A stretch of DNA of 64,000 bases, taken from the NCBI RefSeq assembly GCF_029227915.1, contig NC_079875.1, positions 868,001 to 932,000 of the forward strand. The letters are read 5' to 3'. Both the position numbers and the translations under genes were made by a program. Below, piece by piece: positions 39,291 through 50,380 of the stretch (position 1 is its first letter; the number at the start of each line of letters is the position of its first letter). The notes under the pieces are model-generated. The model did not search any database, was not told where the DNA came from, and was given only the letters and a program-made list of their open reading frames with translations. This DNA is from Hydractinia symbiolongicarpus. Its lineage: Eukaryota; Cnidaria; Hydrozoa; Anthoathecata; Hydractiniidae.

Positions 39291-42132
39291 GGGAAATGAG
39301 TTTACTCCCTCGGTACTTTCTTTGTATACTTTTGACTATACGGGCCGAGTCCGGGACTTACGGGAAATCGCAGGTTTTCGTTTGCCGGCGATTAAACTTC
39401 TTTTAGTCAGCGTCTAATCAAAAATGAAAACATTTTTGAAAACTACAAGTCTCATGCGTTTTAGTGGTGAAAAAATAATTTAAAAAATCGTTCGGGAAAT
39501 GAGTTAACACCATGGGTACTCTCTTTGTATACTTTTGACTATACGGGCCGAGTCCGGGATTTACGGGAAATCGCAAGTTTTCGTTTGCCGGCGATTAAAC
39601 TTCTTTTATTCAGCGTCTCATCAAAAATGAAAACATTTTTGAAAACTGCAAGTCTCATGCGTTTTAGTGGCGAAAAAATAATTTAAAAATTCGTTAGGGA
39701 AATGAGTTTACTCACTGGGTACTTTCCTTGTATACTTTTCACTATACGGGCCGAGACCGGGATTTACGTGAAATCGCAGGTTTTCGTTTGCCGGCGATTA
39801 AACTTTTTTTATTCAGCGTCTCATCAAAAATGAAAACATTTTTGAAAACTGCAAGTCTCTTACGTTTTAGTGGTGAAAAAATAATTTAAAAATTCGTTCG
39901 GGAAATGAGTTTACTCACTGGGTACTTTCCTTGTATACTTTTAACTATACGGGCCGAGTCTGGGATTTACGGGAAATCGCGGGTTTTCGTTTGGCGGCGA
40001 TTAAACTTCTTTTATTCAGCGTCTCATCAAAAATGAAAACATTTTTAAAAACTACAAATCTCATGCGTTTTAGTGGTGAAAAAGTAATTTAAAAAATCGT
40101 TCGGGAAATGAGTTTACTCCCTGGGTACTTTCTTTGTATACTTTTGACTATACGGGCCAAGCCAGGGATTTACGGGAAATCGCGGGTTTTTGTTTGCCGG
40201 CGATTAAACTTCTTTTATTCAGCGTCTCATCAAAAATGAAAACATTTTTAAAAACTACAAGTCTTATGCGTTTTAGTGGTGAAAAAATAATTTAAAAAAT
40301 CGTTCTGGAAATGAGTTTACTCCCTGGGTACTCTTTTTGTATTCTTTTGACTATACGGGCCGAGTCCGGGATTTACGGGAAATCGCAGGTTTTCGTTTGC
40401 CGGCGATTAAACCACTTTCATTAAGCGTCTCATCAAAAATGAAAACATTTCTGAAAACTACAAGTCTCATGCGTTTTAGTGGTGAAGAAATAATTTAAAA
40501 ATTCCTTCGGGAAATGAGTTTACTCACTGGGTACTTTCCTTGTATACTTTTGACTATACGGGCCGAGTCCGGGATTTACGGGAAATCGCGGGTTTTCGTT
40601 TGCCGGCGATTAAACTTCTTTTATTCAGCGTCTCATCAAAAATGAAAACATTTTTAAAAAGTACAAGTCTCATGGGCTTTAGTGGTGAAATAATAATTTA
40701 AAAAATCGTTTGGGAAATGAGTTTACTTCCTCGGTACTTTCTTTGTATACTTTTGACTATACGGGCCGAGTCCGGGACTTACGGGAAATCGCAGGTTTTC
40801 GTTTGCCGGCGATTAAACTTCTTTTAGTCAGCGTCTAATCAAAAATGAAAACATTTTTGAAAACTACAAGTCTCATGCGTTTTAGTGGTGAAAAAATAAT
40901 TTAAAAAATCGTTCGGGAAATGAGTTAACACCATGGGTACTCTCTTTGTATACTTTTGACTATACGGGCCGAGTCCGGGATTTACGGGAAATCGCAAGTT
41001 TTCGTTTGCCGGCGATTAAACTTCTTTTATTCAGCGTCTCATCAAAAATGAAAACATTTTTGAAAACTGCAAGTCTCATGCGTTTTAGTGGCGAAAAAAT
41101 AATTTAAAAATTCGTTAGGGAAATGAGTTTACTCACTGGGTACTTTCCTTGTATACTTTTCACTATACGGGCCGAGACCGGGATTTACGTGAAATCGCAG
41201 GTTTTCGTTTGCCGGCGATTAAACTTTTTTTATTCAGCGTCTCATCAAAAATGAAAACATTTTTGAAAACTGCAAGTCTCTTACGTTTTAGTGGTGAAAA
41301 AATAATTTAAAAATTCGTTCGGGAAATGAGTTTACTCACTGGGTACTTTCCTTGTATACTTTTAACTATACGGGCCGAGTCTGGGATTTACGGGAAATCG
41401 CGGGTTTTCGTTTGGCGGCGATTAAACTTCTTTTATTCAGCGTCTCATCAAAAATGAAAACATTTTTAAAAACTACAAATCTCATGCGTTTTAGTGGTGA
41501 AAAAGTAATTTAAAAAATCGTTCGGGAAATGAGTTTACTCCCTGGGTACTTTCTTTGTATACTTTTGACTATACGGGCCAAGCCAGGGATTTACGGGAAA
41601 TCGCGGGTTTTTGTTTGCCGGCGATTAAACTTCTTTTATTCAGCGTCTCATCAAAAATGAAAACATTTTTAAAAACTACAAGTCTTATGCGTTTTAGTGG
41701 TGAAAAAATAATTTAAAAAATCGTTCTGGAAATGAGTTTACTCCCTGGGTACTCTTTTTGTATTCTTTTGACTATACGGGCCGAGTCCGGGATTTACGGG
41801 AAATCGCAGGTTTTCGTTTGCCGGCGATTAAACCACTTTCATTAAGCGTCTCATCAAAAATGAAAACATTTCTGAAAACTACAAGTCTCATGCGTTTTAG
41901 TGGTGAAGAAATAATTTAAAAATTCCTTCGGGAAATGAGTTTACTCACTGGGTACTTTCCTTGTATACTTTTGACTATACGGGCCGAGTCCGGGATTTAC
42001 GGGAAATCGCGGGTTTTCGTTTGCCGGCGATTAAACTTCTTTTATTCAGCGTCTCATCAAAAATGAAAACATTTTTAAAAAGTACAAGTCTCATGGGCTT
42101 TAGTGGTGAAATAATAATTTAAAAAATCGTTT
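39290..42132. repeat. 7-unit tandem duplication (1,421 bp)
   Basis: Copies run from about 39290 to 40711 and from 40711 to 42132, at an offset of exactly seven units. Shared private variants include GTCTAATCAAAAATG (39413 and 40834), CTTTTCACTATACGG, TTTACGTGAAATCGC, AAACTTTTTTTATT, TCTTACG, TTTGGCGGCG, AAGCCAGGG, CTCTTTTTGTATTC, ATTCCTTCGGG and AAAAAGTACAAG. No length change was seen between the copies. It starts with m2-m3-m4-like units, so it was built partly from the upstream 4-unit repeat. Confidence 0.85.
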
Positions 42133-42950
42133 GGGAAATGAGTTTACTTCCTCGGTACTTTCTTTGTATACTTTTGACTAAACGGGCCGAGTCCGGGACT
42201 TACGGAAAATCGCAGGTTTTCGTTTGCCGGCGGTTAAACTTCTTTTAGTCAGCGTCTCATCAAAAATGAAAACATTTTTGAAAACTACAAGTCTCATGCG
42301 TTTTAGTGGTGAAAAAATAATTTAAAAAATCGTTCGGGAAATGAGTTAACACCATGGGTACTCTCTTTGTATACTTTTGACTATACGGGCCGAGTCCGGG
42401 ACTTACGGAAAATCGCAGGTTTTCGTTTGCCGGCGGTTAAACTTCTTTTAGTCAGCGTCTCATCAAAAATGAAAACATTTTTGAAAACTACAAGTCTCAT
42501 GCGTTTTAGTGGTGAAAAAATAATTTAAAAAATCGTTCGGGAAATGAGTTAACACCATGGGTACTCTCTTTGTATACTTTTGACTATACGGGCCGAGTCC
42601 GGGATTTACGGAAAATCGCAAGTTTTCGTTTGCCGGCGATTAAACTTCTTTTATTCAGCGTCTCATCAAAAATGAAAACATTTTTGAAAACTGCAAGTCT
42701 CATGCGTTTTAGTGGCGAAAAAATAATTTAAAAATTCGTTAGGGAAATGAGTTTACTCACTGGGTACTTTCCTTGTATACTTTTGACTATACGGGCCGAG
42801 ACCGGGATTTACGGGAAATCGCAGGTTTTCGTTTGCCGGCGGTTAAACTTCTTTTATTCAGCGTCTCATCAAAAATGAAAACATTTTTGAAAACTGCAAG
42901 TCTCTTACGTTTTAGTGGTGAAAAAATAATTTAAAAATTCGTTCGGGAAA
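42132..42950. repeat. Local units with GGCGGTTAAAC
   Basis: Two consecutive units share GGGACTTACGGAAAATCGC and the unusual GGCGGTTAAAC (near 42231 and 42434). The second begins with TTAACACCATGGG, so it is a hybrid of an m3 start and an m2 remainder. GGCGGTTAAAC appears again near 42838 in an m4-like unit. This suggests a short patch of sequence conversion or a one-unit duplication. Confidence 0.65.
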
Positions 42951-44160
42951 TGAGTTTACTTACTGGGTACTTTCCTTGTATACTTTTAACTATACGGGCC
43001 GAGTCTGGGATTTACGGGAAATCGCGGGTTTTCGTTTGCCGGCGATTAAACTTCTTTTATTCAGCGTCTCATCAAAAATGAGAACATTTTTAAAAACTAC
43101 AAATCTCATGCGTTTTAGTGGTGAAAAAGTAATTTAAAAAATCGTTCGGGAAATGAGTTTACTCCCTGGGTACTTTCTTTGTATACTTTTGACTATACGG
43201 GCCAAGCCCGGGATTTACGGGAAATCGCGGGTTTTTGTTTGCCGGCGATTAAACTTCTTTTATTCAGCGTCTCATCAAAAATGAAAACATTTTTAAAAAC
43301 TACAAGTCTTATGCGTTTTAGTGGTGAAAAAATAATTTAAAAAATCGTTCTGGAAATGAGTTTACTCCCTGGGTACTTTCTTTGTATACTTTTGACTATA
43401 CGGGCCGAGTCCGGGACTTACGGAAAATCGCAGGTTTTCGTTTGCCGGCGATTAAACTTCTTTTATTCAGCGTCTCATCAAAAATGAAAACATTTTTGAA
43501 AACTACAAGTCTCGTGGGTTTTAGTGGTGAAAAAATAATTTAAAAATTCGTTAGGGAAATGAGTTTACTCACTGGGTACTTTCCTTGTTTACTTTTGACT
43601 ATACGGGCCGATACCGGGATTTTCGGGAAATTGCGGGTTTTCGTTTGCCGGCGATTAAACTTCTTTTATTCAGCGTCTCATTAAAAATGAAAACATTTTT
43701 AAAAACTACAAGTCTCATGGGCTTCAGTGGTGAAATAATAATTTAAAAAATCGTTTGGGAAATGAGTTTACTCCCTGGGTACTTTCTTTGTACACTTTTG
43801 ACTATACGGGCCGAGTACGGATTTACGGGAAATCGCAGGTTTTCGTTTGCCGGCGATTAAAGTTCTTTTATTTAGCGTCTCATCAAAAAGGAAAACATTT
43901 TTGAAAACTACAAGTCTCATGCGTTGTGTTGGTGAAAAAATAATTTAAAAAATCGTCCAGGAAATGAGTTTACACCCTGGGTACTTTCTTTGTATACTTT
44001 TGACTATACAGGCCGAGTCCGGGATTTACGGAAAATCGCAGGTTTTCGTTTGCCGGCGATTAAACTTCTTTTATTCAGCGTCTCATCAAAAATGAAAACA
44101 TTTTTGAAAACTGCAAGTCTTATACGTTTTAGTGGTGAAAAAATAATTTAAAAATTCGTT
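42950..44160. repeat. Mixed satellite units
   Basis: Bases 42900-43360 resemble 39870-40310 (TCTTACG, TTAACTATACGGGCC, ACAAATCTC, GTAATTTAA, CGGGTTTTTG). After that the order GGACTTACGGAAAATCG, CACTGGG, GAGTACGG with AAAAAGGAAAAC, and CACCCTGGG follows the order seen at 17.8-18.7 kb. Local private changes include GTTTACTTTTGAC (43588), TGTACACTTTTG (43790), GCGTTGTGTTGG and a one-base loss in GAGTACGGATTT. Confidence 0.7.
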
Positions 44161-44975
44161 CGGGAAATGAGTTTACTCACTGGGTACTTTCCTTGTATAC
44201 TTTTAACTATACGGGCCGAGTCCGGGATTTACGGGAAATCGCGGGTTTTCGTTTGCCGGCGATTAAACTTCTTTTATTCGGCGTCTCATCAAAAATGAAA
44301 ACATTTTTAAAAACTACAAGTCTCATGGGCTTTAGTGGTGAAATAATAATTTAAAAAATCGTTTGGGAAATGAGTTTACTGCCTGGGTACTTTCTTTGTA
44401 TACTTTTGACTATACGGGCCAAGCCCGGGATTTACGGGAAATCGCGGGTTTTTGTTTGCCGGCGATTAAACTTCTTTTATTCAGCGACTCATCAAAAATG
44501 AAAATATTTTTAAAAACTACAAGTCTTATGCGTTTTAGTGGTGAAAAAATAATTTAAAAAATCGTTCTGGAAATGAGTTTACTCCCTGGGTACTTTCCTT
44601 GTATACTTTTAACTATACGGGCCGAGTCCGGGATTTACGGGAAATCGCGGGTTTTCGTTTGCCGGCGATTAAACTTCTTTTATTCAGCGTCTCATCAAAA
44701 ATGAAAACATTTTTAAAAACTACAAGTCTCATGGGCTTTAGTGGTGAAATAATAATTTAAAAAATCGTTTGGGAAATGAGTTTACTGCCTGGGTACTTTC
44801 TTTGTATACTTTTGACTATACGGGGCAAGCCCGTGATTTACGGGAAATCGCGGGTTTTTGTTTGCCGGCGATTAAACTTCTTTTATTCAGCGTCTCATCA
44901 AAAATGAAAACATTTTTAAAAACTACAAGTCTTATGCGTTTTAGTGGTGAAAAAATAATTTAAAAAATCGTTCTG
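44160..44975. repeat. 2-unit tandem duplication (406 bp)
   Basis: The pair of a TTAACTATACGGGCCGAG unit and a GCCTGGG unit with AAGCCC and CGGGTTTTTG occurs at about 44164-44569 and again at 44570-44975. Differences are single bases, for example TTCGGCGTCTC near 44277 and GCGACTC near 44486 in the first copy, and GGGGCAAGCCCGTG near 44823 in the second. Confidence 0.78.
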
Positions 44976-45920
44976 GAAATGAGTTTACTCCCTGGGTACT
45001 TTCTTTGTATACTTTTGACTATACGGGCCGAGTCCGGGATTTACGGGAAATCGCAGGTTTTCGTTTGACGGCGATTAAACCACTTTCATTAAGCGTCTCA
45101 TCAAAAATGAAAACATTTCTGAAAACTACAAGTCTCATGCGTTTTAGTGGTGAAGAAATAATTTAAAAATTCGTTCGGGAAATGAGTTTACTCACTGGGT
45201 ACTTTCCTTGTATACTTTTGACTATACGGGCCGAGTCCGCGATTTACAGGAAATCGCGGGTTTTCGTTTGCCGGCGATTAAACTTCTTTTATTCAGCGTC
45301 TCATCAAAAATGAAAACATTTTTAAAAAGTACAAGTCTCATGGGCTTTAGTGGTGAAATAATAATTTAAAAAATCGTTTGGGAAATGAGTTTACTCCCTT
45401 GGTACTTTCTTTGTATACTTTTGACTATACGGGCCGAGTCCGGGACTTACGGAAAATCGCAGCTTTTCGTTTGCCGGCGATTAAACTTCTTTTATTCAGC
45501 GTCTCATCAAAAATGAAAACATTTTTGAAAACTACAAGTCTCATGCGTTTTAGTGGTGAAAAAATAATTTAAAAATTCGTTAGGGAAATGAGTTTACTCA
45601 CTGGGTACTTTCCTTGTATACTTTTGACTATACGGGCCGAGTACGGGATTTACGGGAAATTGCGGGTTTTCGTTTGCCGGCGATTAAACTTCTTTTACTC
45701 AGCGTTTCATCAAAAATGAAAACATTTTTAAAATCTACAAGTCTCATGGGCTTTAGTGGTGAAATAATAATTTAAAAAATCGTTTGGGAAATGAGTTTAC
45801 TCCCTGGGTACTTTCTTTGTATACTTTTGACTATACGGGCCGAGTACGGGATTTACGGGAAATCGCAGGTTTTCGTTTGCCGGCGATTAAACTTCTTTTA
45901 TTCAGCGTCTCATCAAAAAG
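44975..45920. repeat. Mixed satellite units leading into the 11-unit pair
   Basis: The order is GTTCTGG with AAACCACTTTC, CACTGGG with AAAAAGTACAAG, CCCTTGG with GGACTTACGGAAAATCG, CACTGGG with GAGTACGGG, and then a unit with AAAAAGGAAAAC and GCGTTGTGGTGG. This is the same order of subtypes as near 17.4-18.6 kb, with some local point changes (CGCAGCTTTTCG, TTTTACTCAGCG). Confidence 0.68.
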
Positions 45921-48900
45921 GAAAACATTTTTGAAAACTACAAGTCTCATGCGTTGTGGTGGTGAAAAAATAATTTAAAAAATCGTTCGGGAAATGAGTT
46001 TACACCCTGGGTACTTTCTTTGTATACTTTTGACTATACGGGCCGAGTCCGGGATTTACGGGAAATCGCAGGTTTTCGTTTGCCGGCGATTAAACTTCTT
46101 TTATTCAGCGTCTCATCAAAAATGAAAACATTTTTAAAAACTACAAGTCTCATGGGCTTTAGTGGTGAAATAATAATTTAAAAAATCGTTTGGGAAATGA
46201 GTTTACTGCCTGGATACTTTCTTTGTATACTTTTGACTATACGGGCCGAGTCCAGGATTTACGGAAATCGCAGATTTTCGTTTGCCGGCGATTAAACTTC
46301 TTTTATTCAGCGTCTCATCAAAAATGAAAACATTTCTAAAAACTACAAGTCTCATGTGTTTTAGTAGTGAAAAAGTAATTTAAAAAATCGTTCGGGAATT
46401 GAGTTTACTCCCTGGGTACTTTCTTTGTATACTTTTGACTATACGGGCCAAGCCCGGGATGTAAGGGAAATTCCGGGTTTTCGTTTGCCGGCGATTAAAC
46501 TTCTTTTATTCAGCGTCTTATCAAAAATGAAAACATTTTTAAAAAGTACAAGTCTTATGCGTTTTAGTGGTGAAAAAATAATTTAAAAAATCGTTCTTGG
46601 AATGAGTTTACTCCCTGGGTACTTTCTTTGTATACTTTTGACTTTACGGGCCGAGTCCGGGATTTACGGAAAATCGCGGATTTTCGTTTGCCGGCGATTA
46701 AACTTCTTTTATTCAGCGTCCCATCAAATATGAAAATATTTTTGAAAACTACAAGTCTCATGCGTTTAGTGGTAAAAAAATAATATAAAAAATCGTTCGG
46801 GAAATGAGTTTACTCCCTGGGTACTTTCTTTGTATACTTTTGACTATACGGGTCAAGTCCGGGGTTTACGGGAAATGGCGGGTTTTCGTTTGCCGGCGAT
46901 TAAACTTCTTTTATTCAGCGTCTCATCAAAAATGAAGACATTTTTGAAAACTACAAGTCTCATGCGTTTTAGTGGTGAAAAAATATTTTAAAAAATCGTT
47001 CGGGAAATGAGTTTACTCACAGGGTACTTTCTTTGTATACATTAGACTATACGGGCCAAACCCGGGATTTACGGGAAATCGCGGGTTTTCGTTTGCCGGC
47101 GATTAAACTTCTTTCATTAACCGTCTCATCAAAAATGAAAACATATTTGAAAACTACAAGTCTCATGCGTTTTAGTGGTGAAAAAAAAATTAAAAAATCG
47201 TTCGGGAAATGAGTTTACTCCCTGGGTACTTTCTTTGTATACATTCGTCTATACGGGCCAAGCCCGGGATTTACGGGAAATCGCGGGATTTCGTTTGCCC
47301 GCGATTAAACCTCTTTCATTAAGCGTCTCATCAAGAATGAAAACATTTTTGAAAACTACAAGTCTCATGCGTTTTAGTGGTGAAAAAATAATTTAAAAAA
47401 TCGTTCGGGAAATGAGTTTACTCCCTGGGTACTTTCTTTGTATACTTTGGACTATACGGGCCGAGTCCGGGATTTACGGGAAATCGCGGGTTTTCGTTTG
47501 CCGGCGATTAAACTTCTTTTAGTCAGCGTCTCATCAAAAATGAAAACATTTCTGAAAACTACTAGTCTCATGCGTTTTAGTGGTGAAGAAATAATTTAAA
47601 AATTCGTTCGGGAAATGAGTTTACTCACTGGGTACTTTCCTTGTATACTTTTGACTATACGGGCCGAGTCCGGGATTTACGGGAAATGGCGGTTTTTCGT
47701 TTGCCGGCGATTAAACTTCTTTTATTCAGCGTCTCATCAAAAATGAAAACATTTTTAAAAACTACAAGTCTCATGCGTTTTAATGGTGAAAAAATAATTT
47801 AAAAATTCGTTAGGGAAATGAGTTTACTCACTGGGTACTTTCCTTGTATACTTTTGACTATACGGGCCGAGACCGGGATTTACGGGAAATTGCGGGTTTT
47901 CGTTTGCCGGCGATTAAACTTCTTTTATTCAGCGTCTCATCAAAAATGAAAACATTTTTAAAAACTACAAGTCTCATGGGCTTTAGTGGTGAAATAATTA
48001 TTTAAAAAATCGTTTGGGAAGTGAGTTTACTCCCTCGGTACTTTCTTTGTATACTTTTGACTATACGGGCCGAGTCCGGGACTTACGGGAAATCGCAGGT
48101 TTTCGTTTGCCGGCGATTAAACTTCTTTTATTAAGCGTCTCCTCAAAAAGGAAAACATTTTTGAAAACTACAAGTCTCATGCGTTGTGGTGGTGAAAAAA
48201 TAATTTAAAAAATCGTTCGGGAAATGAGTTTACACCCTGGGTACTTTCTTTGTATACTTTTGACTATACGGGCCGAGTCCGGGATTTACGGGAAATCGCA
48301 GGTTTTCGTTTGCCGGCGATTAAACTTCTTTTATTCAGCGTCTCATCAAAAATGAAAACATTTTTAAAAACTACAAGTCTCATGGGCTTTAGTGGTGAAA
48401 TAATAATTTAAAAAATCGTTTGGGAAATGAGTTTACTGCCTGGATACTTTCTTTGTATACTTTTGACTATACGGGCCGAGTCCAGGATTTACGGAAATCG
48501 CAGATTTTCGTTTGCCGGCGATTAAACTTCTTTTATTCAGCGTCTCATCAAAAATGAAAACATTTCTAAAAACTACAAGTCTCATGTGTTTTAGTAGTGA
48601 AAAAGTAATTTAAAAAATCGTTCGGGAATTGAGTTTACTCCCTGGGTACTTTCTTTGTATACTTTTGACTATACGGGCCAAGCCCGGGATGTAAGGGAAA
48701 TTCCGGGTTTTCGTTTGCCGGCGATTAAACTTCTTTTATTCAGCGTCTTATCAAAAATGAAAACATTTTTAAAAAGTACAAGTCTTATGCGTTTTAGTGG
48801 TGAAAAAATAATTTAAAAAATCGTTCTGGAAATGAGTTTACTCCCTGGGTACTTTCTTTGTATACTTTTGACTTTACGGGCCGAGTCCGGGATTTACGGA

Positions 48901-50380
48901 AAATCGCGGATTTTCGTTTGCCGGCGATTAAACTTCTTTTATTCAGCGTCCCATCAAATATGAAAATATTTTTGAAAACTACAAGTCTCATGCGTTTAGT
49001 GGTAAAAAAATAATATAAAAAATCGTTCGGGAAATGAGTTTACTCCCTGGGTACTTTCTTTGTATACTTTTGACTATACGGGTCAAGTCCGGGGTTTACG
49101 GGAAATGGCGGGTTTTCGTTTGCCGGCGATTAAACTTCTTTTATTCAGCGTCTCATCAAAAATGAAGACATTTTTGAAAACTACAAGTCTCATGCGTTTT
49201 AGTGGTGAAAAAATATTTTAAAAAATCGTTCGGGAAATGAGTTTACTCACAGGGTACTTTCTTTGTATACATTAGACTATACGGGCCAAACCCGGGATTT
49301 ACGGGAAATCGCGGGTTTTCGTTTGCCGGCGATTAAACTTCTTTCATTAACCGTCTCATCAAAAATGAAAACATATTTGAAAACTACAAGTCTCATGCGT
49401 TTTAGTGGTGAAAAAAAAATTAAAAAATCGTTCGGGAAATGAGTTTACTCCCTGGGTACTTTCTTTGTATACATTCGTCTATACGGGCCAAGCCCGGGAT
49501 TTACGGGAAATCGCGGGATTTCGTTTGCCCGCGATTAAACCTCTTTCATTAAGCGTCTCATCAAGAATGAAAACATTTTTGAAAACTACAAGTCTCATGC
49601 GTTTTAGTGGTGAAAAAATAATTTAAAAAATCGTTCGGGAAATGAGTTTACTCCCTGGGTACTTTCTTTGTATACTTTGGACTATACGGGCCGAGTCCGG
49701 GATTTACGGGAAATCGCGGGTTTTCGTTTGCCGGCGATTAAACTTCTTTTAGTCAGCGTCTCATCAAAAATGAAAACATTTCTGAAAACTACTAGTCTCA
49801 TGCGTTTTAGTGGTGAAGAAATAATTTAAAAATTCGTTCGGGAAATGAGTTTACTCACTGGGTACTTTCCTTGTATACTTTTGACTATACGGGCCGAGTC
49901 CGGGATTTACGGGAAATGGCGGTTTTTCGTTTGCCGGCGATTAAACTTCTTTTATTCAGCGTCTCATCAAAAATGAAAACATTTTTAAAAACTACAAGTC
50001 TCATGCGTTTTAATGGTGAAAAAATAATTTAAAAATTCGTTAGGGAAATGAGTTTACTCACTGGGTACTTTCCTTGTATACTTTTGACTATACGGGCCGA
50101 GACCGGGATTTACGGGAAATTGCGGGTTTTCGTTTGCCGGCGATTAAACTTCTTTTATTCAGCGTCTCATCAAAAATGAAAACATTTTTAAAAACTACAA
50201 GTCTCATGGGCTTTAGTGGTGAAATAATAATTTAAAAAATCGTTTGGGAAGTGAGTTTACTCCCTCGGTACTTTCTTTGTATACTTTTGACTATACGGGC
50301 CGAGTCCGGGACTTACGGGAAATCGCAGGTTTTCGTTTGCCGGCGATTAAACTTCTTTTATTAAGCGTCTCCTCAAAAAG
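45920..50380. repeat. 11-unit tandem duplication (2,230 bp), very similar copies
   Basis: Copy one runs from about 45920 to 48150 and copy two from 48150 to 50380, at a constant offset of 2230 (11 units less three bases). Both carry many private variants: CCTGGATACTTTC, TTTACGGAAATCGC with a base lost, GGGAATTGAG, GATGTAAGGGAAATTCCGGG, GTCTTATC, AATGAAGACATT, ACATTAGAC, TTTGCCCGCG, ACTACTAGTCTC and TTTTAATGG. I noted very few differences: TTCTTGGAATGAG versus TTCTGGAAATGAG (46594 and 48824), AATAATTATTTAA versus AATAATAATTTAA, and TTTACACCC versus TTTACGCCC. This looks like one of the youngest events in the window. Confidence 0.88.

Noticed and set aside
39281-44362. Region where long open frames are absent, suggesting an inserted non-satellite segment
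   Set aside because: Reading through it shows continuous satellite units in register; point changes simply break or shorten the frames.
19579-48991. Reverse-strand open frames of about 65 codons, for example 19579-19776, 24246-24443, 25056-25253 and 46564-46761
   Set aside because: They appear only where GACTATACGG has changed to GACTTTACGG or GACAATACGG, which removes an antisense TAG. No other sign of coding is present.
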